A DNA stretch of 8,712 bases from positions 1-8,712 of the forward strand of contig DHHQ01000010.1 in assembly GCA_002403375.1 (NCBI GenBank), given 5' to 3'. Of the stretch, positions 1 to 5,962 are shown one piece after another (position 1 is the first letter of the stretch; each line of letters starts with the position of its first letter). Below the pieces are notes generated by a model. That model was not told the DNA's origin. It was given only the letters and a program-made list of their open reading frames with translations, and searched no databases. Origin of the DNA: Thiobacillus denitrificans (GTDB taxonomy: Bacteria; Pseudomonadota; Gammaproteobacteria; Burkholderiales; Thiobacillaceae). The position numbers and the translations under genes are program-made.

Positions 1-65
1 CCGGACTGTGGCAGCCGGCCCGTCGTCGGCGGCTTCGCGGCCTACACACGCCCGTCACGCGCGGG

Positions 66-74
66 TGCTAGGCT
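66..74 (+). promoter_or_regulatory. Possible extended -10 of the pyruvate-kinase-like gene
   Basis: TGCTAGGCT reads as an extended -10 (TG, one base, then TAGGCT). Transcription would start near 81, giving a leader of about 26 nt before the ATG at 107. No convincing -35 lies 17-18 bp upstream (ACACGC or CACACG). The rest of bases 1-106 shows no gene I can support. An in-frame GTG at position 8 would extend the kinase by 33 residues, but that stretch is of low complexity and is interrupted by this promoter-like element. Confidence 0.3.
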
Positions 75-106
75 TTCTCGACCGTCCGTCATTGCCTCCA
101 GAAACC

Positions 107-1984
107 ATGAAACCCTTTCCGACGCGCATCGCCGAGCGGTTGATTCCGGCGCTCGAACGGTTGCGCCAGGAAGCCGTCGCACTCGAGGGCGCGCATCGCG
201 ACCAGGTCGACGCCGCGCATCCGGCGTACCGCGACAGCGCCCGCAATCTGCTCCACTATCTGGCGTTGCGGCAGTCCGACATCCGCGACCTGCAGGACGA
301 CCTCGCGACGATCGGGCTGAGCCGGCTGGGGCGCGCCGAGGCGCACGTCATGAGCAGCCTCGACGCCGTGTCGACCGCGCTGCAGGCGCTGTGCGGCCGC
401 CCGCCCGCCGCCGACCCGTCGCCTGCGGCGGGCGCGATGGGGGAGGGCGCGAGCCGCCTCGCCGCCCACGCCGATGCGCTGCTGGGCCGCCCCGCCGGCA
501 AGCGCTCGGCCCGCATCATGGTGACCATGCCGAGCGAGGCGGCCAGCGACCCGGCACTGGTCGAGGCCTTGCTGAAGGCCGGCATGGACGTGATGCGCAT
601 CAATTGCGCCCACGACGGCCCCGAGGCCTGGCGCGCGATGATCGCCAACCTGCGGCTGGCGCAGGGGACGACCGGCCGGGCGTGCCGGGTCTACGCCGAC
701 CTCGCCGGCCCCAAGCTGCGCACCGGCCGCATCGAGCCGATCGGCCGCATGCTCGAGTTCAAGCCGCGGCGCGACGCCTTCGGCCGGGTGCTCGAGCCGG
801 CCACGGTGTGGCTGACGCCGCGCGACACCCCCGAGGCGCCGCCGCCCAACGTCGCCGCGGTGCTGCCGCTCGACGCCGCGCTGCTGGCGCGCGCAAGCGC
901 CGGTGACTGCCTGAACATCGACGACAGCCGCGGCGGCCGCCGCCACCTGTCGCTCGAGGCGCGCCAAGGGCGATCCTGGCTCGCGACCTGCCCCCAGCAC
1001 GGCTACCTGATGGACGGCGCGGCGTGCGCCCTGTATCGCGGCGAGACGCGCATCGCTTCCGGCACCGCCGGCCCGCTCCCCGAGGTCGTGCAGCCGCTGA
1101 CGCTCAAGGTGGGCGACACCCTGCTGCTGACGCCCCCCGACCAGCCGGGCCGGGCCGCCGTCTACGGCGAAGCGGGCGAGCTGCTGTCGCCGGCGTCGAT
1201 CCCGTGCACGCTCGAGGCGGTGTTCGACGCGGCGCGGCCCGGCGAGCCGGTCTGGTTCGACGACGGCAAGATCGGCGGCCGCATCGTCGACAACGACGGC
1301 GCCCGGCTGCGCATCGAGATCACCCACGCGGCGCCGCGCGGCAGCAGGCTGCGCGCCGAGAAGGGCATCAACCTGCCGCAGACCGCGCTGGCGATTCCCG
1401 CGCTGACCGAGCAGGACCGCGACAACCTGCGCCTGCTCGCGCCGGAGGTCGACGTCATCGGCATGTCCTTCGTGCGCAGCGCCGCCGACGTGCTGGACCT
1501 GCAGGCGGCGCTCGCCGGGATCGGCGCGACCCGGGTCGGCACCGTGCTGAAGATCGAGACCCGCCAGGCCTTCGAGACCCTGCCGCTGATCCTGCTCGCC
1601 GCGCTGCGGCAGCCCCCGGTCGGCGTCATGGTCGCGCGCGGCGACCTCGCGGTGGAGATCGGCTTCGAGCGCCTCGCCGAGGTGCAGGAGGAGATCCTCT
1701 GGCTGTGCGAGGCGGCGCACGTCCCGGTGGTCTGGGCGACGCAGGTGCTCGATTCGCTGGCGCGGCGCGGCATGCCGACCCGCGCCGAGGTGTCCGACGC
1801 GGCCAAGGGCGTGCGCGCCGAGTGCGTGATGCTCAACAAGGGACCCTACATCGTCGATGCGGTGCGCTTCCTCTGCGGGGTGCTCGAGCGCATGAGCGGC
1901 CACCAGGCCAAGCACCGGCCGATGATGCGGCGGCTCGCCGTGTCGCGGATGCCGGGCGATCCGCCGCCCGCGGAGCGCGCATAG
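107..1984 (+). CDS. Pyruvate-kinase-like protein with N-terminal extension, enlarged B domain and no C domain
   Basis: This 625-residue protein carries a recognisable pyruvate kinase (phosphoenolpyruvate + ADP to pyruvate + ATP) barrel, which would act in the cytoplasm. Residues 1-135 form a helical extension not found in classical PykA/PykF. The barrel starts near R136. R164-I-N166 match the substrate-site RIN motif, although the usual following Ser is Ala. D198 opens the DxxGPxxR motif, K482-I-E484 is the catalytic KIE, M508-V-A-R-G-D513 is the MVARGDL signature, and A544-T-Q is the ATQ motif. The B domain is enlarged and seems to hold two related halves, around D272-D273 and D385-D386. After M575-L the usual SGETAxGxYP is replaced by NKGPYIVDAV, and the protein ends about 40 residues later, so the allosteric C-terminal domain is missing. 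The ATG at 107 is preferred over an in-frame GTG at 8 because homology-like sequence begins after it. Its Shine-Dalgarno is weak. Family assignment is firm; physiological activity is inferred. Confidence 0.88.
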   Translation: MKPFPTRIAERLIPALERLRQEAVALEGAHRDQVDAAHPAYRDSARNLLHYLALRQSDIRDLQDDLATIGLSRLGRAEAHVMSSLDAVSTALQALCGRPPAADPSPAAGAMGEGASRLAAHADALLGRPAGKRSARIMVTMPSEAASDPALVEALLKAGMDVMRINCAHDGPEAWRAMIANLRLAQGTTGRACRVYADLAGPKLRTGRIEPIGRMLEFKPRRDAFGRVLEPATVWLTPRDTPEAPPPNVAAVLPLDAALLARASAGDCLNIDDSRGGRRHLSLEARQGRSWLATCPQHGYLMDGAACALYRGETRIASGTAGPLPEVVQPLTLKVGDTLLLTPPDQPGRAAVYGEAGELLSPASIPCTLEAVFDAARPGEPVWFDDGKIGGRIVDNDGARLRIEITHAAPRGSRLRAEKGINLPQTALAIPALTEQDRDNLRLLAPEVDVIGMSFVRSAADVLDLQAALAGIGATRVGTVLKIETRQAFETLPLILLAALRQPPVGVMVARGDLAVEIGFERLAEVQEEILWLCEAAHVPVVWATQVLDSLARRGMPTRAEVSDAAKGVRAECVMLNKGPYIVDAVRFLCGVLERMSGHQAKHRPMMRRLAVSRMPGDPPPAERA

Positions 1985-1989
1985 CGCGC
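1975..1989. terminator. Small hairpin at the end of the kinase gene
   Basis: GCGCGC (1975-1980), a 3-nt loop ATA and GCGCGC (1984-1989) form a 6-bp stem that overlaps the TAG stop codon. The neighbouring deaminase gene converges on it, ending at 2005. There is no T-run on either side, so intrinsic termination is doubtful. Alternating GC of this kind also arises by chance in this base composition. Confidence 0.2.
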
Positions 1990-2004
1990 GTGGGGGGAAG
2001 CGGA

Positions 2005-2460
2005 TCAGTCGACGCCGATGTCCTCGTTCCACAAGCCGGGGTGCGCCGCGATGAAGGCCTCCATCAGCGCGATGCACGCCGGCTCCTGCCGCACCTCGAC
2101 CTCGACGCCGCGCGCGCGCAGCAGCGCTTCCTCCCCCGTGAAGGTCCGGTTCTCGCCGATCACCACCCTCGGGATGCCGTACAGCAGGATCGCGCCGCTG
2201 CACATCGCGCACGGCGACAGCGTGGTGTAGAGCACCGACTCGCGGTACACGCTCGCCGGCTGGCGGCCGGCGTTCTCGAACGCGTCCATCTCGGCGTGCA
2301 GGATCGCGCTGCCGCGCTGCACGCGCCGGTTGTGGCCGCGGCCGATGATGCGCCCGCCGTGCACGATGACCGAGCCGATCGGGATGCCGCCTTCGGCGAG
2401 GCCGGCGCGGGCCTCGTCGAGCGCGGCCTCGAGGAAGGGATCGGTCGGCGGGGGCGTCAT
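2005..2460 (-). CDS. Zinc-dependent nucleobase deaminase, yeast cytosine deaminase (Fcy1) type
   Basis: This 151-residue protein belongs to the CDA-fold deaminases, unrelated to the amidohydrolase CodA. The zinc site is H55-A-E57 and P83-C84-A-M-C87. Beyond the generic motifs it resembles yeast Fcy1 along its length: GIPIGS near 25, GRGHN at 40-44, LHAE, LYTTLSPC, YGIPR, GEN near 102 and a C-terminal W144-N-E-D147-I-G. By recall of Fcy1, N44, F107, W144 and D147 would match substrate-contacting residues, and Fcy1 is of similar size (158 residues). The likely reaction is cytosine to uracil plus ammonia for pyrimidine salvage. Isocytosine or another small azacyclic amine is possible. The start was chosen for its AAGGAG seven bases upstream; an upstream in-frame ATG at 2493 has no such site and would overlap the promoter. 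The gene diverges from the alpha/beta hydrolase gene and converges with the kinase gene. Confidence 0.82.
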   Translation of the reverse strand: MTPPPTDPFLEAALDEARAGLAEGGIPIGSVIVHGGRIIGRGHNRRVQRGSAILHAEMDAFENAGRQPASVYRESVLYTTLSPCAMCSGAILLYGIPRVVIGENRTFTGEEALLRARGVEVEVRQEPACIALMEAFIAAHPGLWNEDIGVD

Positions 2461-2467
2461 GGCATTT

Positions 2468-2473
2468 CTCCTT
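2468..2473 (-). promoter_or_regulatory. Shine-Dalgarno that fixes the deaminase start
   Basis: On the minus strand AAGGAG lies 7 nt before the ATG at 2460. It supports the 151-residue product over the longer in-frame reading from 2493, whose extra residues resemble nothing in the family. Confidence 0.75.
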
Positions 2474-2492
2474 ACGTGCGTCGGCGCCATCA

Positions 2493-2500
2493 ACTATAGA
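2493..2500. promoter_or_regulatory. Overlapping divergent -10 elements (deaminase / hydrolase)
   Basis: The 46-bp gap between the two divergent start codons contains ACTATAGA. On the minus strand bases 2493-2498 read TATAGT (5 of 6 to TATAAT); a transcript from about 2486 would carry the deaminase Shine-Dalgarno in a leader of about 26 nt. On the plus strand bases 2495-2500 read TATAGA; a start 6-7 nt downstream falls on the hydrolase ATG at 2507, suggesting a leaderless mRNA. No good -35 is evident in either direction, so strength and regulation are unknown. If both are used, the two promoters must exclude each other. Confidence 0.5.
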
Positions 2501-2506
2501 ACGATC

Positions 2507-3415
2507 ATGGACGCGCGAACCACATCGAAGCCGGAGCGCCGGCCCCTGCGCGGCATCGCCGCGGTGCTGGGGATCGGCGTCCTCGTCTACGCCGCCGCCG
2601 CGCTCTGGCTGTACGCGTTCCAGGCCCGCCTGGTCTATCTGCCCGAACTGCCGTCGCGCCAGGTGCAGGCGACGCCCGCCGACGTCGGCCTCGCGTTCGA
2701 GCCGGTGGCACTCGCGACCGGCGACGGCGAGACGCTCGCCGGGTGGTTCGTCCCGGCGCCGCAGGCCCGCGGAACGCTGCTCTATCTGCACGGCAACGGC
2801 GGCAACATCGGGCACCGTGTCGACCGCGTCGCGGTGTTCCAGCGGCTCGGGCTCAACACGCTCATCGTCGACTACCGCGGCTACGGCGCCAGCAGCGGCG
2901 AGCCGAGCGAGGCGGGCACCTACCGCGACGCGCTCGCCGCGTGGGACCATCTCACGCGCGTGAGGGGGGAGTCGCCGGCGCGCATCGTCGTGTTCGGCGA
3001 ATCGCTGGGCGGCTCGATCGCCGCCTGGCTCGCCGCGCGTCGTCCCCCGGCCGCGCTTGTCGTCTACGCGAGCTTCACCTCGGCGCCCGAGCTCGCCCGG
3101 TCGCTGTACCCGATGTTCCCGGCGGCCTGGCTCACGCGCTTCCGCTACGACACCCGCGCGGCGCTCGGACACGTCGCCGCCCCGGTGCTGATCCTGCACA
3201 GCCCCGACGACGAGATCGTCCCCTTCAGCCACGGCGAGGCGCTGTTCGCCGCCGCGCGCGGGCCGAAGAAGCTCGTCGAACTGCGCGGCGGCCACCTAGA
3301 CGCCGACGTTCTCGGCCGGGCCATCTACGTGCGGGAAATCGGCGCGTTCCTGCAGCGGGTGCTGGATGGGGCGGATGGCGGCGCGCAGGTATCCACGGCG
3401 CGGCGCGGCGGCTAA
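2507..3415 (+). CDS. Membrane-anchored alpha/beta hydrolase (Bem46/ABHD13-like serine hydrolase)
   Basis: This 302-residue protein has one N-terminal hydrophobic segment (about residues 15-37) followed by an alpha/beta hydrolase domain, which probably faces the periplasm. After the anchor comes FQARLVYLP, a stretch typical of Bem46-type proteins. The oxyanion region is H95-G-N-G-G-N100, the nucleophile elbow G164-E-S166-L-G-G169, the likely acid D235 (in SPDDEIVP) and the catalytic His H263 (GGH). The triad is therefore intact. The substrate is unknown; esterase, lipase or thioesterase activity is possible. The ATG at 2507 puts the anchor at the N-terminus. It has no Shine-Dalgarno, in keeping with a leaderless transcript. 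The plus-strand frame stays open upstream to 2330, but that part is antisense to the deaminase and is not credible as coding. Confidence 0.83.
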   Translation: MDARTTSKPERRPLRGIAAVLGIGVLVYAAAALWLYAFQARLVYLPELPSRQVQATPADVGLAFEPVALATGDGETLAGWFVPAPQARGTLLYLHGNGGNIGHRVDRVAVFQRLGLNTLIVDYRGYGASSGEPSEAGTYRDALAAWDHLTRVRGESPARIVVFGESLGGSIAAWLAARRPPAALVVYASFTSAPELARSLYPMFPAAWLTRFRYDTRAALGHVAAPVLILHSPDDEIVPFSHGEALFAAARGPKKLVELRGGHLDADVLGRAIYVREIGAFLQRVLDGADGGAQVSTARRGG

Positions 3416-3418
3416 GAT
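3413..3418 (+). promoter_or_regulatory. Possible -10 for the DUF4202 gene
   Basis: TAAGAT overlaps the TAA stop codon of the hydrolase and is 4 of 6 to TATAAT. A start about 7 nt downstream would give a leader of roughly 23 nt before the ATG at 3448. The -35 region (TATCCA near 3390) is poor. Read-through from the hydrolase promoter is equally possible. Confidence 0.25.
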
Positions 3419-3447
3419 GGCGGGGCCGCACCTCACGGAACACGACC

Positions 3448-4041
3448 ATGATCGAGAACCCCGAACGCTTCAGCCGCGCGATGGCGCTGTTCGACGCCGC
3501 CAACGCCGAAGACCCCAACCAGGACGAAGGCCAGCCGAAGGAATTGCTGTACGGCCAGCGCATGTCGGACATGATCGGCCGCTTCGCGCCCGACGCGTCC
3601 GAAGCCGCCCAGCTGGCGGTGCGCGCCCAGCACATCCAGCGCTGGAAGGTGCCGCGCGCCACCTACCCGATGACCAAGGAGGGCTACCACGCCTGGCGCA
3701 CCGGGCTGTACACCTTCCACGCGAACACCGCCGGCGAGCTGATGCGCGAGGCGGGCTATGACGACGAGATGATCGAGCGGGTCAAGAAGGCGGTGGGCAA
3801 GCGGGGCATCAAGAGCAACCCTGAGACGCAGCTGCTCGAGGACACCGCCAACCTCGTCTTCATCGAGCACTACATGCTCGCGTTCGCCCAGTCCAAGCCC
3901 GAGTACGACGAGGCGAAGTGGCTCGAGATCATCCGCAAGACGTGGAAGAAGATGTCGAAGGACGCCCACGCCTTCGCGCTGTCGGGCAAGCTCAGGCTGC
4001 CCGAGCCGCTGGTGCCGCTGATCACCAAGGCGATCAGCTAG
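3448..4041 (+). CDS. DUF4202 family protein
   Basis: This 197-residue soluble protein, with no signal peptide or membrane segment, matches my recollection of the DUF4202 family end to end. It has DAANAEDPN near residue 15, then PKELLYGQRMS, RAQHIQRW near 60, FHANTAGELM near 90, an ETQLLEDTANLVFIEHY stretch near 130 and RKTWKKMS near 168. No biochemical function is established for the family to my knowledge. The helical spacing, with conserved His in AQHI and FHAN and Asp in LEDTANL, resembles an HD-phosphohydrolase fold with altered metal ligands; this is my inference. The gene lies 32 nt downstream of the hydrolase on the same strand, with only a weak Shine-Dalgarno (GGAA). It is followed by a strong hairpin. 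Confidence 0.8.
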   Translation: MIENPERFSRAMALFDAANAEDPNQDEGQPKELLYGQRMSDMIGRFAPDASEAAQLAVRAQHIQRWKVPRATYPMTKEGYHAWRTGLYTFHANTAGELMREAGYDDEMIERVKKAVGKRGIKSNPETQLLEDTANLVFIEHYMLAFAQSKPEYDEAKWLEIIRKTWKKMSKDAHAFALSGKLRLPEPLVPLITKAIS

Positions 4042-4045
4042 CCGC

Positions 4046-4074
4046 GCCGGGCCGCCCGGACCTGGCGGCCCGGC
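4046..4074. terminator. Perfect 11-bp GC hairpin between convergent genes
   Basis: GCCGGGCCGCC (4046-4056) and GGCGGCCCGGC (4064-4074) are exact reverse complements around a 7-nt loop. The hairpin starts 4 nt after the DUF4202 stop and lies 20 nt beyond the end of the minus-strand lipoprotein gene, the right place for a bidirectional terminator. Neither side has a T-run, so it may block processive 3' decay or act with Rho rather than as a classical intrinsic terminator. Confidence 0.6.
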
Positions 4075-4094
4075 TGCTCAGCGGCCCCGGCGCG

Positions 4095-4631
4095 TCACAG
4101 CGACAGCGCGCCGAGTTCCTGCAGGCCCTGCTCGATGTTCTTCCTGGCAGCACCTTCGACGGCGAGGCGCAGCCGCGTCACGGCCATGGCCGAATCGTCG
4201 AACGTCGCGGTATGCGACGAGCGGATGCTCTTCTTCAGCGCGACGCTGCGGTCGGACTGCCTGACCAGCACCCAGGTCGCTTCCAGGTTGACCGTGAACG
4301 TCAGCCCGAAGATGGGCTTGTCGAGCTGCACGATCGTCACGACCAGTTCGTAATCGGCGTCCTTGCCCTGGACCACGGACTTGAACACCTGGTGCTGCGT
4401 GATCGACGTCTCGATCGCCGTCTTGAAGTCGGCGTCGGCGATGTTGCTGCTGTCCATCGCGCCGGTCGCCGCGCCGCCCGCGGCGGTCACGGCAACGGTG
4501 CGGTCGTGCTTGTGGGCGACCTGGACGTTCTGGGCGAGCATGCCTTCCTTGCCGGCCGGCGACGCGCAGCCGGAGACGGCCGCCACGACGGCGAGGGAAA
4601 GGATCAGCGAGCGTGCGGCGTGGAGGGTCAT
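4095..4631 (-). CDS. Putative outer-membrane lipoprotein, second gene of a pair
   Basis: This is a 178-residue precursor with a lipoprotein signal peptide: a basic start, a hydrophobic core (about residues 9-19) and a V-S-G-C22 lipobox. The residues after the cysteine (Ala, Ser) do not signal inner-membrane retention, so the outer membrane is likely. The mature part has a Gly/Ala-rich stretch (about residues 50-60) and then an alternating polar/hydrophobic region around 90-145 that looks like beta-sheet. I do not recognise a named family. Its ATG overlaps the stop codon of the upstream lipoprotein gene as ATGA. With a perfect AAGGAGG inside that gene, the two should be made in coupled fashion and may form a complex. 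The long in-frame extension upstream to 4796 is out of frame with the first gene and is rejected as a start. Confidence 0.75.
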   Translation of the reverse strand: MTLHAARSLILSLAVVAAVSGCASPAGKEGMLAQNVQVAHKHDRTVAVTAAGGAATGAMDSSNIADADFKTAIETSITQHQVFKSVVQGKDADYELVVTIVQLDKPIFGLTFTVNLEATWVLVRQSDRSVALKKSIRSSHTATFDDSAMAVTRLRLAVEGAARKNIEQGLQELGALSL

Positions 4632-5059
4632 TGCTGTGCCTCCTTGAAGATGTTGCCCATCACCTCGTCGACCATCTCGGGCGGCGACTTGCGGGTCAGC
4701 GAGGTGTGCATCGAGTTGCCCACCGCGAGCGGGTATTCGGTCTTGCCGTCGCGGATCGTCACCGTGAGCTCGATCATGTACATGGTGATGTCCCACATCC
4801 AGCGGTCGACGTAGGTGACCAGGGCGTCAACGCCGGAAGCCTTGTCGGTGCTGGTCGTCACGCGGTAGCCCCGCTTGCGCAGGTCGTCGGCGATCAGGTC
4901 GTTGACCGCGCGGGAGTCTTCCGGGTCCTTGACGACGTGCATGGTCTTGATCGCCGAGAGGTTGGCCGAGGGGTCGATCTTCGCCGTGGCGCGGTTGGCA
5001 CAGCCGGTCAGTGATGCGGCGAACAGGGTCGCCGCCAGAACAACGCCGATGCTTCTCAT
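4628..5059 (-). CDS. Putative outer-membrane lipoprotein, first gene of a pair
   Basis: This is a 143-residue precursor with a clear lipoprotein signal ending in L-T-G-C20, followed by Ala, so the outer membrane is probable. The mature region has an alpha/beta pattern: a strand with KTMHVV near 40, a long helix with DLIADDLRKRGYRV around 54-67, then DALVTYVDRW and a strand region with IELTVTIRDG. This pattern is reminiscent of small TolB-N / LpoB / ABC-auxiliary-type lipoproteins. That is a fold-level guess, not a family assignment. The ATG at 5059 is preceded by AGGGAG at 5066-5071, and an upstream in-frame ATG at 5107 lies before the promoter. The coding end overlaps the next gene by 4 nt (ATGA). 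Confidence 0.75.
   Translation of the reverse strand: MRSIGVVLAATLFAASLTGCANRATAKIDPSANLSAIKTMHVVKDPEDSRAVNDLIADDLRKRGYRVTTSTDKASGVDALVTYVDRWMWDITMYMIELTVTIRDGKTEYPLAVGNSMHTSLTRKSPPEMVDEVMGNIFKEAQQ
4639..4645 (-). promoter_or_regulatory. Internal Shine-Dalgarno for the second lipoprotein gene
   Basis: AAGGAGG on the minus strand lies within the last codons of the first lipoprotein gene, 7 nt before the overlapping ATGA. It fixes the second start at 4631 and argues for high, coupled translation of both products. Confidence 0.8.
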
Positions 5060-5094
5060 TCTTGTCTCCCTGGGTGTTGGTGTGTGGAGCCGGC

Positions 5095-5123
5095 AATATC
5101 CCATCACGTTTGCGGCGCGTCAA
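5095..5123 (-). promoter_or_regulatory. Sigma70-like promoter of the lipoprotein pair
   Basis: On the minus strand TTGACG (5118-5123, 5 of 6 to TTGACA) is separated by exactly 17 bp from GATATT (5095-5100, 4 of 6 to TATAAT). Transcription would start near 5088, leaving about 28 nt of leader containing the AGGGAG at 5066-5071. Confidence 0.6.
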
Positions 5124-5264
5124 TTTCCCCCGCGCGGCCGTGGATTTCCCTTCGCCAGGCGCTTGCGCGCGCCGGGACTGCCGCCTCGCGCAGCCGGGCG
5201 TGGGTACGGCCAGGGCAACCATCCGCGGGAACCGCTGTCTTAGAAATCAGGCCTTGTGATCCGC
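5124..5264. other. Intergenic region upstream of msrA, possible ECF-type element
   Basis: These 141 bp lie between the divergent lipoprotein and msrA transcription units and hold no credible gene. On the plus strand GGAAC (5228-5232) resembles the -35 of promoters read by extracytoplasmic-function sigma factors. A matching -10 about 16 bp downstream is not clear. TAGAAA (5241-5246) could instead be a weak sigma70 -10, but without a good -35. Promoter identity is undecided. Confidence 0.25.
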
Positions 5265-5273
5265 AAAGGAGGT
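5265..5273 (+). promoter_or_regulatory. Full-consensus Shine-Dalgarno of msrA
   Basis: AAAGGAGGT is complementary over nine bases to the usual 16S rRNA 3' end and sits 6 nt before the ATG at 5280. It rules out the in-frame GTG at 5256 as the start, since that reading would run through this site. Confidence 0.8.
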
Positions 5274-5279
5274 GGCAGC

Positions 5280-5951
5280 ATGCGTCGCTTTTCAGTCGTC
5301 GCGCCGGCCGGCGTCCTCGCGCTGGCGATCGGCCTGGCCGCGTATTCGCTTTCTTCCCCCGCCCGTTCCCTGCCCGATCCGGCCGTCGACATCCCGCTCG
5401 CCACGACCGCCGGCAGCCGGACCGCCGTGCTGGCCGGCGGGTGCTTCTGGGGCGTCGAGGGCGTGTTCGAGCACGTCAGGGGCGTCACCGGCGTGGTGTC
5501 GGGCTATTCGGGCGGCACCGCGGAGACCGCGCGCTACGAGCAGGTGAGCTCGGGCCGCACCGGCCACGCCGAAGCGGTGCGCATCGCCTACGACCCGGCG
5601 CAGATCAGCTACGGGCAGCTGCTGAAGGTGTTCTTCGCGGTCGCGCACGACCCGACGCAGCGCAACCGCCAGGGGCCCGACACCGGCCCGCAGTACCGGT
5701 CGGCGATCTTCTACGCCGACGCCGAGCAGAAGCGGGTGGCCGAGGCCTACATCGCCCAGCTGCAGAAGGCGCGTGCGTTCCCGCGCCCGATCGTCACCGA
5801 GCTCGTGCCGCTCGAGGCGTTCCACGCGGCCGAGGCCTACCACCAGGACTACGTGGTCAGGAACCCGGCCCAGCCCTACATCGTCGTCAACGACCTGCCG
5901 AAGATCGACGCCCTGAAGCGGCAGTTGCCGGCCCTCTACACGGGAAAGTGA
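5280..5951 (+). CDS. msrA: Exported peptide methionine-(S)-sulfoxide reductase MsrA, single-cysteine type
   Basis: This 223-residue protein reduces the S-epimer of methionine sulfoxide in proteins. The N-terminus has RR and then a hydrophobic stretch (about residues 5-25), a Sec signal or membrane anchor that places the enzyme in the periplasm. The catalytic centre is G54-C55-F-W-G. Other family landmarks are SGYSGG, GHAEAVRIAYDP, DTGPQYRSAIFY and YHQDY. C55 is the only cysteine in the whole protein, so there is no C-terminal resolving cysteine as in E. coli MsrA. Reduction of the sulfenic acid must come directly from an external thiol. The gene leads a plus-strand run with msrB 11 nt downstream. 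The pairing of the two stereospecific reductases, both with export signals, points to envelope protein repair under oxidant stress. Confidence 0.93.
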   Translation: MRRFSVVAPAGVLALAIGLAAYSLSSPARSLPDPAVDIPLATTAGSRTAVLAGGCFWGVEGVFEHVRGVTGVVSGYSGGTAETARYEQVSSGRTGHAEAVRIAYDPAQISYGQLLKVFFAVAHDPTQRNRQGPDTGPQYRSAIFYADAEQKRVAEAYIAQLQKARAFPRPIVTELVPLEAFHAAEAYHQDYVVRNPAQPYIVVNDLPKIDALKRQLPALYTGK

Positions 5952-5962
5952 GGAGAACAGGC

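Noticed and set aside
2005..2460. tRNA adenosine deaminase TadA
   Set aside because: The HAE and PCxxC motifs are shared, but the C-terminal WxEDIG and the YTTLSPC/YGIPR context match the Fcy1 type better than TadA.
1024..2499. A plus-strand frame of 491 codons overlapping the kinase and the deaminase
   Set aside because: Its product is Arg/Ala/Gly-rich without motifs, and it runs antisense through the deaminase; it is a frame shadow.
89..3295. A minus-strand open frame of over 1000 codons antisense to the kinase and hydrolase genes
   Set aside because: It overlaps three well-supported genes, one in a different frame of its own strand. Its translation is a low-complexity Arg/Ala/Gly/His-rich product with no domain. 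Long stop-free antisense frames are expected at this GC content.
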